From the NCBI GenBank assembly GCA_000985875.1, contig CCRI01000004.1:62001-126000 (forward strand): a DNA stretch of 64,000 bases, in the 5' to 3' direction. Position 1 is the stretch's first letter; each line of letters opens with the position of its first letter. Source of the stretch: Neorhizobium galegae bv. officinalis. GTDB lineage: Bacteria; Pseudomonadota; Alphaproteobacteria; Rhizobiales; Rhizobiaceae. The position numbers and the translations under genes were made by a program. Shown here one piece after another: positions 33,799-41,719 of this stretch. The notes beneath the pieces were generated by a model, which was not told where the DNA came from, did not search any database, and was given only the letters and a program-made list of their open reading frames with translations.

Positions 33799-36249
33799 TC
33801 ACTCCGCCGCCTGGGGGAACCCGACCGTCGCCATCGGCCGGAACTCGTGTTTGTCCTTGCCGGAGACACGCTCCGACCACGGATCGACCTGGGCGAATTT
33901 CTGGGAGAAGACAAAGCGCTCGTAATAGGCCTGGCGCTTCTCCGTATCGGTCATGATCTGGCGGCGGATCTCGTCGAGGCCGATGCGCTTCGCCCACTTG
34001 TAGATGCGCTCGAGATAACGGCCCTGTTCGCGGTACATCTGGGTGAGGGCGACGATGTGTTCGAGCGCCTCGTCCTCGGTCTTCACCAGCCCGAGCACTT
34101 CCGTGCCCTTGATGTCGAGGCCGGCGGCGCCGGCGAAATGGATCTCGAAGCCCGAGTCCACGCAGATGACGCCAATGTCCTTGCAGGTCGCCTCCGCACA
34201 GTTTCGCGGACACCCGGAGACGGCCATCTTCAGCTTGGCCGGCGTCCAGGAGCCCCACATGAATTTCTCGATGCGGATGCCGAGGCCGGTCGAATCCTGC
34301 GTGCCGAAGCGGCACCAATCGGAGCCGACGCAGGTTTTTACGGTGCGCAGGCCCTTGGCATAGGCCTGGCCGGAGATGAAGCCGGCCTTGCCGAGATCGG
34401 CCCAGACGGCGGGCAGGTCTTCCTTTTCGATGCCGAGAAGGTCGATGCGCTGGCCGCCGGTCACCTTCACCATCGGGATTTCGAACTTGTCGACCACGTC
34501 GGCGATGGCGCGCAGTTCATGCGAATTGGTGACGCCTCCCCACATGCGCGGCACGACCGAATAGGTGCCGTCCTTCTGGATGTTGGCGTGGACGCGTTCG
34601 TTGATGAAACGCGACTGGTAGTCGTCGGCATATTCATCCGGCCAGTCGCAGACGAGGTAGTAGTTCAGCGCCGGGCGGCACTTGGCGCAGCCGCAGGAGG
34701 TCTTCCACTCGAGTTCCTGCATGACCGCCGGGATGGTCTTCAGGCTCTTTGCCTTGATCAGGCGGCGGACGTCGTCATGGCCGAGTTCGGTGCAGGTGCA
34801 CATCGGCTGCACGGCCTTCGGATTGTAGGCGTCGCCAAGCGTGATCGCCATCAGCTGTTCGACGAGGCCGGTGCAGGTGCCGCAGGAGGCGGAGGCCTTG
34901 GTGTGGGCGCGCACGTCGTCGAGCGAAGTCAGGCCCTTGGCGGTAATGGTCGAGGTGATCTTGCCCTTGCAGACGCCGTTGCAGCCGCAGATTTCCGCAT
35001 CATCCGGCAAGGCTGCAACGGCCGCCATAGGGTCCAGCGGGGACCCTCCCTGGTAGGCCTGGCCGAAGATCAGCGTATCGCGCATCTCCGAGATATCGGT
35101 CGCCTTCTTCTTCAGGTCGTTGAACCAGGCGCCGTCGGAGGTCTCGCCGTAGAGAACCGTGCCGATGATGCGGTTGTCCTTCAGAACGAGGCGTTTGTAG
35201 ATGCCGGCGGTGGCATCGCGCAGCACGATTTCCTGCCGGTCGTCGCCATCGGCGAAGTCGCCGAGCGAATAGAGGTCGATGCCGGTGACCTTGAGTTTGG
35301 TCGGCGTATCGGAATGCGCGAAGGCAGGCTTCGTATCGCCCGCCAGATGGGATGCCGCGACGCGGGCCATTTCGTAGAGCGGGGCGACGAGGCCATAGAC
35401 CATGCCGCCCACTTCGGCGCATTCGCCGATGGAATAGATGTCGCCGTCAGACGTCTGCATGCCCGCATCGACGACGATGCCGCGATTGACCGCAAGGCCT
35501 GCTTCCTTGGCAAGCCCAGCGCTCGGGCGGATGCCGACGGCCATGACCACCAGGGTCGCCGGAATGATCGTGCCGTTATCGAGTTCGACGCCCTCGACCT
35601 TGCCATTGCCGATGATCTGTTTGGTATTGGCCTTGCAGATCACCTTGATGCCGCGCTCCTCGACGGCTTTCTGCAAAAGGTAACCGGCGGCCGGATCGAG
35701 CTGGCGCTCCATCAGCGTCGGCATCACGTGCAGAACGGTCACGTCCATGCCGCGCTGGGCAAGCCCGGCGGCGGCTTCGAGACCGAGCAGGCCGCCGCCG
35801 ATGACGATCGCCTTTTCGCGCGACTGGGCGGCGAGCAACATGGCCTGCACGTCGTCGAGGTCGCGATAGGTGATGACGCCCGGCAGATCCTTGCCCGGTA
35901 CCGGGATGATGAAGGGCACGGAGCCGGTGGCGATCACCAGCTTGTCGTAGCTTTCCGTGACGCCATGATCGGAGGTGACGGTCTTGGCGGCACGGTCGAT
36001 CGCGACGATCTTGTGGCCCTTGTAGAGCGTGATGCCATGGTCGATGTACCAGCCGTCACCATGGATGACGATCTGCTCGAAGCTCTTTTCGCCGGAAAGA
36101 ACCGGCGAGAGCATGATGCGGTCGTAGTTGACACGCGGTTCGGCGTTGAAGATCGTGACGTCGTAGCGGCCGGGCGCCTGTTCGAACAGGTGTTCGAGCA
36201 TGCGCCCGGGTGCCATGCCATTGCCGATGATAACGAGTTTTTCTGTCAT
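33799..36249 (-). CDS. nirB: NirB large subunit of assimilatory NADH nitrite reductase
   Basis: This 816-residue cytoplasmic enzyme reduces nitrite to ammonium. An N-terminal FAD/NADH oxidoreductase part (KLVIIGNGMAPGRMLEHL, then VIGGGLLGLEAAAGLAQRG) is followed by two BFD-like cysteine clusters (ICGCNGVCKG ... ASCGTCTG at about 418-460; CTCTELGHDD ... SCGCAKC at about 483-530). The sulfite/nitrite reductase half follows. Siroheme/[4Fe-4S] cysteines are in TCVGSDWC (about 638) and SGCPRNCAEATC (about 676-688). Start ATG 36249 gives the canonical N terminus; the upstream-open frame is not used. It lies 5 bases after nrtC. Confidence 0.95.
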   Translation of the reverse strand: MTEKLVIIGNGMAPGRMLEHLFEQAPGRYDVTIFNAEPRVNYDRIMLSPVLSGEKSFEQIVIHGDGWYIDHGITLYKGHKIVAIDRAAKTVTSDHGVTESYDKLVIATGSVPFIIPVPGKDLPGVITYRDLDDVQAMLLAAQSREKAIVIGGGLLGLEAAAGLAQRGMDVTVLHVMPTLMERQLDPAAGYLLQKAVEERGIKVICKANTKQIIGNGKVEGVELDNGTIIPATLVVMAVGIRPSAGLAKEAGLAVNRGIVVDAGMQTSDGDIYSIGECAEVGGMVYGLVAPLYEMARVAASHLAGDTKPAFAHSDTPTKLKVTGIDLYSLGDFADGDDRQEIVLRDATAGIYKRLVLKDNRIIGTVLYGETSDGAWFNDLKKKATDISEMRDTLIFGQAYQGGSPLDPMAAVAALPDDAEICGCNGVCKGKITSTITAKGLTSLDDVRAHTKASASCGTCTGLVEQLMAITLGDAYNPKAVQPMCTCTELGHDDVRRLIKAKSLKTIPAVMQELEWKTSCGCAKCRPALNYYLVCDWPDEYADDYQSRFINERVHANIQKDGTYSVVPRMWGGVTNSHELRAIADVVDKFEIPMVKVTGGQRIDLLGIEKEDLPAVWADLGKAGFISGQAYAKGLRTVKTCVGSDWCRFGTQDSTGLGIRIEKFMWGSWTPAKLKMAVSGCPRNCAEATCKDIGVICVDSGFEIHFAGAAGLDIKGTEVLGLVKTEDEALEHIVALTQMYREQGRYLERIYKWAKRIGLDEIRRQIMTDTEKRQAYYERFVFSQKFAQVDPWSERVSGKDKHEFRPMATVGFPQAAE

Positions 36250-36254
36250 GGTTC

Positions 36255-37052
36255 TTACTCCGCGGCTTCGACGAAGCGGTGGCGCTCGTAGAGGAATTTC
36301 AGCACCGCCTCGCGGCACTTGAGATATGTCCGGTCGGAGGCGAGCTCGATGCGGTTGCGTGGCCGGGGTATGGTCACGTCAAGCACTTCGCCGATCTTGG
36401 CGGCCGGGCCGTTCGTCATCATCACGATGCGGTCGGACAGCAGCACGGCCTCGTCGACATCGTGGGTGATCATCACCATCGTGTTGCCGAGACGGCTGTG
36501 GATCTCCATGACCGCGTCCTGAAGATGGGCGCGCGTCAAGGCGTCGAGGGCTCCGAAGGGCTCGTCGAGCAGCAGGATCTTCGGCTCCATGGACAGAGCC
36601 CGGGCAATGCCGACGCGCTGCTTCATGCCGCCGGATATTTCCGCCGGGCGCTTGTCCTTGGCATGGGCCATCTGCACGAGGTCGAGGTTTTCCATGACCC
36701 AGTCATGCCGCTGCGCCTTGGTCTTGGTGCGGCCGAAGACTTTGGAGACGGCCAGGTTGACGTTCTCGTAGACCGTCAGCCAGGGCAGCAGCGAATGGTT
36801 CTGGAAGACGACGGCGCGTTCCGGACCCGGTGCATTGACCTCGCGGTTTTCGAGCAGCACAGCGCCCGCCGAGACGGGCGTCAGCCCGGCAATGAGGTTG
36901 AGCAGCGTGGACTTGCCGCAGCCGGAATGGCCGATGATCGAGACGAACTCGCCTTTGGAGATCGTCAGGTTGATGTCTTTCAGAACCTCGGCGCGATTGC
37001 CGCCGCGGTCGAAATGTTTGTCGATATGGTCGAGCTTGAGATAGGCGTTCAT
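36255..37052 (-). CDS. nrtC: NrtC/NrtD-like nitrate ABC transporter ATPase
   Basis: This 265-residue ATPase powers nitrate import. It shows Walker A GHSGCGKST at 41-49, signature ISGGMKQRVGIARAL, Walker B ILLLDEPFGALD and the switch histidine in MITHDVDEAV. It lacks the C-terminal substrate-binding-like domain of cyanobacterial NrtC, so only the single-domain form is present. GAGGAG precedes ATG 37052, and nrtB ends 10 bp upstream. It belongs to the nitrate/sulfonate/taurine ATPase family; the surrounding nitrate genes set the substrate. Confidence 0.92.
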   Translation of the reverse strand: MNAYLKLDHIDKHFDRGGNRAEVLKDINLTISKGEFVSIIGHSGCGKSTLLNLIAGLTPVSAGAVLLENREVNAPGPERAVVFQNHSLLPWLTVYENVNLAVSKVFGRTKTKAQRHDWVMENLDLVQMAHAKDKRPAEISGGMKQRVGIARALSMEPKILLLDEPFGALDALTRAHLQDAVMEIHSRLGNTMVMITHDVDEAVLLSDRIVMMTNGPAAKIGEVLDVTIPRPRNRIELASDRTYLKCREAVLKFLYERHRFVEAAE

Positions 37053-37062
37053 GATCCGCTCC

Positions 37063-37956
37063 TCAGTTTGCCGAAGCGCCGCGGGTGATGATCTTGCCGA
37101 GCGCGGAAACCAGCTTGTCGAGGGCGAAACCGACAATGCCGATATAGGCGAGCGCGACGATGATGTCGGGCAGGCGCGACGAGTTCCACGCATCCCAGAT
37201 GAAGAAGCCGATACCGACGCCGCCGGTGAGCATCTCGGCGGCGACGATCGCCAGCCAGGAGAGGCCGACGCCGATCCTGAGGCCCGTGAAGATGTAAGGT
37301 GCGGCGGAAGGCAGCATGATCTTGAAGAAGAATTCGATCTGGTTCAGCCGCAGCACCTGCGCGACGTTGCGGTAGTCCTGCGGGATGTTGCGAACCCCGA
37401 CGGCGGTGTTGATGATGACGGGCCAGATCGAGGTGATGAAGATCACGAAGATCGCGGAGGGGCTCGAATCCTGGAAGGCTGCGAGCGACAGCGGCAGCCA
37501 GGCGAGCGGCGGCACGGTGCGCAGCACCTGGAAGATCGGGTCGAGACCGCGCATCGCCCAGATCGATTGTCCGATGATCGCACCGACGATGACGCCGGTC
37601 ACCGCGGCGAGGCCAAACCCGTAGGCGACGCGCTGCAGCGAGACCAGTACCCGCCAGCCGAGCCCGATATCCTGCGAACCGTAGACGAAGAACGGATAGG
37701 CGATCAGGTCATAGGCTTCCGTCCAGACCACATACGGCGAAGGAAGCGAGGCATCCGGTGCCGAACAGAGGACCTGCCAGACAAGCAGGATCAGCGCCAA
37801 CACGACGACCGGCGGCACGACGTTGCGCAGTGTCGTCATGCCGATCTGCCTGAAATCGATCCTCGATACGGGCTTGCCGGAAAAGGGGACGATCGTTGCT
37901 GCCGGCTTTGCGGCTGCGATTGCAGAAACATTTTCTTTTTTTGCCAGGGCGGACAT
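37063..37956 (-). CDS. nrtB: NrtB nitrate ABC transporter permease
   Basis: This 297-residue permease has about six membrane segments. Its binding-protein-dependent transport region includes the EAA-like loop RVAYGFGLAAVTGVIVGAIIGQS ... VLRTVPPLAWLPLSLAAFQDSS, and later GVRNIPQDYRNVAQVLRLNQIEFFFKIMLPSAAPYIFTGLRIGVGLSWLAIVAAEML, a hallmark of NrtB/TauC permeases. AAGGAG lies 8 bases ahead of ATG 37956. It pairs with nrtA upstream (63 bp away) and nrtC downstream. Confidence 0.93.
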   Translation of the reverse strand: MSALAKKENVSAIAAAKPAATIVPFSGKPVSRIDFRQIGMTTLRNVVPPVVVLALILLVWQVLCSAPDASLPSPYVVWTEAYDLIAYPFFVYGSQDIGLGWRVLVSLQRVAYGFGLAAVTGVIVGAIIGQSIWAMRGLDPIFQVLRTVPPLAWLPLSLAAFQDSSPSAIFVIFITSIWPVIINTAVGVRNIPQDYRNVAQVLRLNQIEFFFKIMLPSAAPYIFTGLRIGVGLSWLAIVAAEMLTGGVGIGFFIWDAWNSSRLPDIIVALAYIGIVGFALDKLVSALGKIITRGASAN

Positions 37957-38019
37957 CGGCGCGCTCCTTAGAGTGGGTAAAAGGCCGGCGCGTGCGTCCA
38001 CGCGCCGGAGGTGGGGAAA

Positions 38020-39318
38020 TCAGGACGCCGCCTTGATGGAAAGGCTGTCGAGATAGGCCGAGGGGTTTTCCGGATCGAAGACCTTGCCGTCGAAGAAGGT
38101 CTCCTTGCCGCGCGAGGAGGAGGCCGGAATGTCGGCTGCCGCGACGCCGAGATCCTTGGCGGCGGCGCGCCAGATGTCCTCGCGGTTCACCTGGTTGACC
38201 AGCGCCTTGATGTCGGTGTTGGCGGGAAGGTTACCCCAGCGGACATTCTCGGCCATGAACCAGCTGTCGTGGCTCTTGAACGGGTAGGACGCGCCGTCCT
38301 TCCAGAACTTCATGTAGAGGTCGGTGCCGTTGGCGACACGGCCGTTGCCGTAGTTGATGTCGCCCTTCAGGCGTCCGAGGACGTCCTTCGGCGGTACGTT
38401 GAACCACTGGCGGCGCCCGAGGATTTCGGCCATCTCCGCCTTGTTGTCCATGCTTTCGCACCATTGCTGGGCTTCCATCACCGCCATCAGCAGGGCCTTG
38501 GCGGCGTTCGGGTTCTTCTCGATCCAGTCGGCACGCACGCCGAGCGCCTTTTCCGGATGGCCCTTCCAGAGTTCGCCGGTGGTGGCCGCCGTGAAGCCGA
38601 TGCCCTGGTTGACGAGCTGTTCGTTCCAGGGCTCGCCGACACAGAAGACGTCCATGTTGCCGACCTTCATGTTCGCCACCATCTGCGGAGGCGGCACGAC
38701 GATGGTCGAGACGTCCTTGTTGGGGTCAATGCCGCCGGCGGCGAGCCAGTAGCGGATCCAGAGGTCGTGGGTGCCGCCCGGGAAAGTCATCGCGACCTTC
38801 ACTTCCTTGCCCTCGGCCTTCTTCTTCTCGAAGGCGGCCTTCAGCTTGGAAGCGTCGAGCTGCACGCCGGTCTCGGCATATTCCTTGGCGACCGAGATCG
38901 CCTGGCTGTCGAGATTGAGGCGAGCGACGAGCGCCATGGGCACCGGCTTGTTGTTCTGGGTCACCTTGCCGGTGTGCATCAGGTAGGGAAGCGGCGAGAG
39001 GATATGGGCGCCGTCGATGCCGTTCGCGGCACCGCCGAGCACGAGGTTGTCGCGGGTCGCACCCCAGGACGCCTGCTTGGCGACGTCTACCTCGGGAAGG
39101 CCGTGCTTGTCGAAGAAACCCTTTTCCTTGGCGATGACCAGCGGGGCGGCGTCGGTGAGCGCGATGTAGCCGAGCTTGATGCCCTTCACCTCCGGGCCGG
39201 CCCCGGCTGCGAAGGCGCCGGACGGGAATGCAGTCTTGACGGCGCCGACGAGGGCGGCGGTGGCGGTGGTCTTGATCAGGCTGCGGCGGGTGATGCCGCT
39301 CGTCAAAATCTTGGTCAT
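38020..39318 (-). CDS. nrtA: NrtA nitrate-binding protein with Tat signal
   Basis: This 432-residue solute-binding protein starts MTKILTSGITRRSLIKTTATAALVG, a twin-arginine signal, and matures near AFAAGA. The mature part is of the CmpA/NrtA family (VKGIKLGYIALTDAAPLVIAKEKGFFDKHGL ... NPVVSM-like regions absent, IDGAHILSPLPYLMHTG, GGTHDLWIRYWLAAGGIDPNKDVS, PPPQMVANMKVGNMDVFCVGEPWN). It captures nitrate in the periplasm for NrtBC. It is the first gene of the operon and lies behind a 346-bp regulatory leader. The neighbouring cytoplasmic paralogue NasS shares the same fold but has no signal. Confidence 0.93.
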   Translation of the reverse strand: MTKILTSGITRRSLIKTTATAALVGAVKTAFPSGAFAAGAGPEVKGIKLGYIALTDAAPLVIAKEKGFFDKHGLPEVDVAKQASWGATRDNLVLGGAANGIDGAHILSPLPYLMHTGKVTQNNKPVPMALVARLNLDSQAISVAKEYAETGVQLDASKLKAAFEKKKAEGKEVKVAMTFPGGTHDLWIRYWLAAGGIDPNKDVSTIVVPPPQMVANMKVGNMDVFCVGEPWNEQLVNQGIGFTAATTGELWKGHPEKALGVRADWIEKNPNAAKALLMAVMEAQQWCESMDNKAEMAEILGRRQWFNVPPKDVLGRLKGDINYGNGRVANGTDLYMKFWKDGASYPFKSHDSWFMAENVRWGNLPANTDIKALVNQVNREDIWRAAAKDLGVAAADIPASSSRGKETFFDGKVFDPENPSAYLDSLSIKAAS

Positions 39319-39356
39319 GCGCAGGTTCCCTCTGCTGGTTCTTAGGAATTAGGCAC

Positions 39357-39418
39357 AAAAAAACGCCGCTCGGAGATCGCGCGCCTGGGAACTGGGAGGA
39401 GTTCCGGGCAGCAAAAAC
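39357..39418 (-). terminator. Leader hairpin and U-run before nrtA (predicted attenuator)
   Basis: On the minus strand a strong hairpin (GGAACT / AGTTCC around the loop CCTCCC, extended by GCC/GGC) is followed by a GC-rich weaker stem with one bulge. Seven Us (39363 to 39357) come immediately after. The final short stem plus U-run looks like an intrinsic terminator in the nrtA leader, which NasT would have to override. The exact pairing needs folding software. Confidence 0.5.
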
Positions 39419-39440
39419 CTTGCGACGTCGATGTCTTTGG

Positions 39441-39459
39441 AAGCGCTTATTGCGCGCCT
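39441..39459 (-). promoter_or_regulatory. Second leader hairpin (possible second half of NasT target)
   Basis: AGGCGC pairs with GCGCTT around the 7-base loop GCAATAA, 2 bases after the first hairpin. ANTAR targets are paired hairpins, so the position fits, but the loop is one base longer than the usual hexaloop and does not carry A1/G4. Confidence 0.4.
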
Positions 39460-39461
39460 AT

Positions 39462-39488
39462 CTGCTCCAGTCGCCATTGACGGAGCAG
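39462..39488 (-). promoter_or_regulatory. First leader hairpin fitting the ANTAR/NasT recognition rule
   Basis: On the minus strand, CTGCTCC pairs with GGAGCAG and inner GTC with GAC (one bulged T), closing the hexaloop AATGGC. The loop has A at position 1 and G at position 4, the rule known for RNA targets of ANTAR-domain antiterminators. The hairpin begins at the predicted transcription start, and nasT is encoded about 1.5 kb upstream. Confidence 0.7.
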
Positions 39489-39498
39489 TTTCTAATAA

Positions 39499-39513
39499 GC
39501 AAAGGCCGTGCCA
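39499..39513 (-). promoter_or_regulatory. RpoN (sigma-54) -24/-12 promoter of the nitrate operon
   Basis: The minus strand reads TGGCACGGCCTTTGC, a perfect TGGCAC-N5-TTGC match to the sigma-54 consensus. It puts the transcription start near 39487, about 169 bases before the nrtA ATG, and ahead of the hairpin pair. Nitrogen control of nitrate assimilation through NtrC and RpoN is established in many proteobacteria. Confidence 0.85.
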
Positions 39514-39600
39514 GTTTTGGAGCGCCCTGCTAGATCGCTGAAAAACAACAAAATTTCGCTTCCGAAAGTTTTGGCTTAAATTGTCATCAGCCTATCGCGC

Positions 39601-39617
39601 TGCAATATTTTTGTGCG
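39601..39617 (-). promoter_or_regulatory. Likely NtrC enhancer site
   Basis: The plus strand reads TGCAATATTTTTGTGCG. On the minus strand this matches 13 of 17 positions of the NtrC consensus TGCACYAAAWTGGTGCA. Its centre lies about 120 bp upstream of the predicted start, a usual enhancer distance. A weaker candidate lies at 39632-39649, about 30-40 bp farther upstream. Confidence 0.6.
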
Positions 39618-39664
39618 ATTGCAAAACTGAGGGCGCCAAATGCTGTGCAGCGCTTGCCGGAATT

Positions 39665-40936
39665 TCAGACGTCCTGACGGTCCGAATGAGCAGGAAGAGA
39701 GCTTCGGACGGCGAAATCCCGGACGTAATCCATCATGTTCGAGGGGTCGAACACATGGCCGTCCATGAAGCGGTCACCGCTTCGGTCCCCTTCGATGCCG
39801 ACGTCCGGTTCCGTCGGGCCGATGCCAAGCGCGGCCCGGTAGAGATCGGGGCGATAGGCCGCAGCCGCGGCCCGCAGGCCTTGTTCGCTGAATTCGATCT
39901 GACCCCAGCGGATCATCTGGCTGTAGAGCCACAGTGCATGGCTCGGCCGCGGATAGTTGGCAAATCCGCGGTGGAAGGTGAAATAGTCGGGAATGACGCG
40001 GCGGTTGCCCTTGGCATCCAGGTTGAACGCACCCGAGAGCACGTGGCGGATGATATCGACCGGTGCGGCGATGAAACGGGGGGCCGCAAGCACTTCGGCG
40101 AGCGCGTCGTGGTTTTCGGACTTGTCGCACCAGCGGGCCGCGGCATCGAGCGCGACGATGAGACGGGATACGGTTTCCGGATGGCTTTCGGCCCATTCCG
40201 GCCGCATGGCGAGCACTTTTTCCGGTGCCGAGGGCCAGATATCCTGCTTGGCGGCGACAATCCGGCCGACGCCGCGTTCGGATGCGACCATGTTCCATGG
40301 CGCGCCGACACAGAAGCCGTCGATGGCGCCGGCCGCCAGTGCATCGGAAGTCATCGGCGGAGGCACGACGACGAGTTTCACATCCCTGTCCGGGTCTATG
40401 CCGCCGGCGGCAAGCCAGTAGCGGAATTCGTAATTATGAGAGGAGAAGGGATAGGTCACGCCGAACATCGGCAGTGCTTCGCCGCGTTCCCTCATGGCTC
40501 CGAGCACGCTGGCGAGCGCCTTCGCGTTCTCCAGGGCGCCTGCGGTTTCCGATATCCCGCCGACCTCGCGCATGCGCTCGAAAAGCCGCGTCGAAAGCGT
40601 GATCGCATTGCCGCCGCGGCCGAGTGAGAATGGCGTGATGGTGGGCGAGGGGTTGGAACCGAGCCCGAGCATGGAGGCGACCGGCATCGGCGACAGCATG
40701 TGGGCTATGTCGAACTGGCGGAAGGCGAGGCGGTCGCGGACATTGGCCCAGGACACGTCCTTGACGAGATCGAGGGTCAGTCCCTCTTTGGCGGCAAAGC
40801 CGAATTCGGCGGCGGCGATCAGCACGGAAGCGTCGACCAGTGGGATGAACCCGGCGCGCAGGACCTTCGGCCCCTCGCCGTTCGAACGGGCAGGCGCGGA
40901 GAGGTTGCTTCCGGATCGGTCGGTCTTCATCATCAT
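39665..40936 (-). CDS. nasS: NasS cytoplasmic nitrate sensor
   Basis: This 423-residue protein is a paralogue of NrtA (VLRAGFIPLVDASVLIAAAEFGFAAKEGL, FDIAHMLSPMPVASMLGLG, SSHNYEFRYWLAAGGIDPDRDVKLVVVPPPMTSDAL, DGFCVGAPWNMVA) but has no signal peptide. It is therefore cytoplasmic and fits NasS. NasS holds the antiterminator NasT inactive until it binds nitrate or nitrite. ATG 40936 was chosen, with GGAG 5 bases ahead, rather than the GTG at 40942. It lies 43 bp after nasT on the same strand. The promoter and leader of the nitrate operon begin just after its stop. Confidence 0.92.
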   Translation of the reverse strand: MMMKTDRSGSNLSAPARSNGEGPKVLRAGFIPLVDASVLIAAAEFGFAAKEGLTLDLVKDVSWANVRDRLAFRQFDIAHMLSPMPVASMLGLGSNPSPTITPFSLGRGGNAITLSTRLFERMREVGGISETAGALENAKALASVLGAMRERGEALPMFGVTYPFSSHNYEFRYWLAAGGIDPDRDVKLVVVPPPMTSDALAAGAIDGFCVGAPWNMVASERGVGRIVAAKQDIWPSAPEKVLAMRPEWAESHPETVSRLIVALDAAARWCDKSENHDALAEVLAAPRFIAAPVDIIRHVLSGAFNLDAKGNRRVIPDYFTFHRGFANYPRPSHALWLYSQMIRWGQIEFSEQGLRAAAAAYRPDLYRAALGIGPTEPDVGIEGDRSGDRFMDGHVFDPSNMMDYVRDFAVRSSLPAHSDRQDV

Positions 40937-40979
40937 GTTCACTCCGGCTTTCTCCCGGACATTTCGGTGCTCGGAACCA

Positions 40980-41567
40980 TCACATCAACAGGCCTGCTGC
41001 CGTGACCACGCTTTGAGCGATGTCCGACATCTTCTTCTTTTCGTTCATTGCCGTCTGGCGCAGCAGCGCAAACGCGTCTTCTTCCGAGAGGCCCCGCATC
41101 TTCATCAGAATGCCCTTGGCCCGCTCGATCACCTTGCGCTCCTCAAGCGCCGATTTCGCCTCGGCGAGTTCCCGCTGGAGCCGGCTGAAGGCGTTGAAGC
41201 GGCTGACCGCCATGTCGAGGATCGCCTTGACGCGCTCCTTCTTCAGCCCGTCGACCACATAGGCCGAGACGCCCGCGTCCATCGCCGCTTCGATCAGGGC
41301 CGTATCGGAACGGTCGACGAACATGGCGATCGGCCGGCTGACGGTGCGGGTCAATTGGAACAGATGCTCCATCATGTCGCGGTTGGGGTTTTCGATATCG
41401 ATGACGATGACGTCCGGCTTCAACGTTTCGATGATCCGCGCGACGCCTTGGACCTCGTGGATGACGGTGACATTGCTATGCCCAGCCTCCCGCAGCCCTT
41501 CCTCGATTATGGAAGCGCGGATGGCATTTTCATCGATAACCAGAATGGTGAGATCGGGTGCCGGCAT
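40980..41567 (-). CDS. nasT: NasT ANTAR-domain antiterminator
   Basis: This 195-residue response-regulator-like RNA-binding protein has a receiver fold (TILVIDENAIRASIIEEGLREAG ... PDVIVIDIENPNRDMMEHLFQLTR) followed by a coiled-coil linker (SRFNAFSRLQRELAEAKSALEERK). A C-terminal ANTAR domain follows (VIERAKGILMKMRGLSEEDAFALLRQTAMNEKKKMSDIAQSVV). NasT binds paired hairpins in the nitrate-operon leader and prevents termination when released by NasS. ATG 41567 was chosen over an upstream TTG because it gives the standard NasT N terminus, although the AAGG in front is very close. Confidence 0.93.
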   Translation of the reverse strand: MPAPDLTILVIDENAIRASIIEEGLREAGHSNVTVIHEVQGVARIIETLKPDVIVIDIENPNRDMMEHLFQLTRTVSRPIAMFVDRSDTALIEAAMDAGVSAYVVDGLKKERVKAILDMAVSRFNAFSRLQRELAEAKSALEERKVIERAKGILMKMRGLSEEDAFALLRQTAMNEKKKMSDIAQSVVTAAGLLM

Positions 41568-41719
41568 CCTTATAGTGATGACGCAGTGCAACAATCTTGG
41601 CAAGGGTCACCGGCACTCCGATCAATTCATGACATCATTCGCCGCTTGGAAAGGACCAGTTAACCTTTATTTTCTACTTCCTATGAGAATGTGCCCTTCC
41701 CGTATCTCGTCTGGTTGTC

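Noticed and set aside
33694..36291. 865-codon plus-strand open frame opposite nirB
   Set aside because: It is antisense to a fully supported NirB. It has no recognisable domain, and long antisense frames are expected where GC-rich codons avoid stops on the other strand.
41568..41719. A sigma-54 promoter for nasT
   Set aside because: The closest sequence on the minus strand (TGCCAA-N5-TTGCA) lacks the invariant GG of the -24 element.
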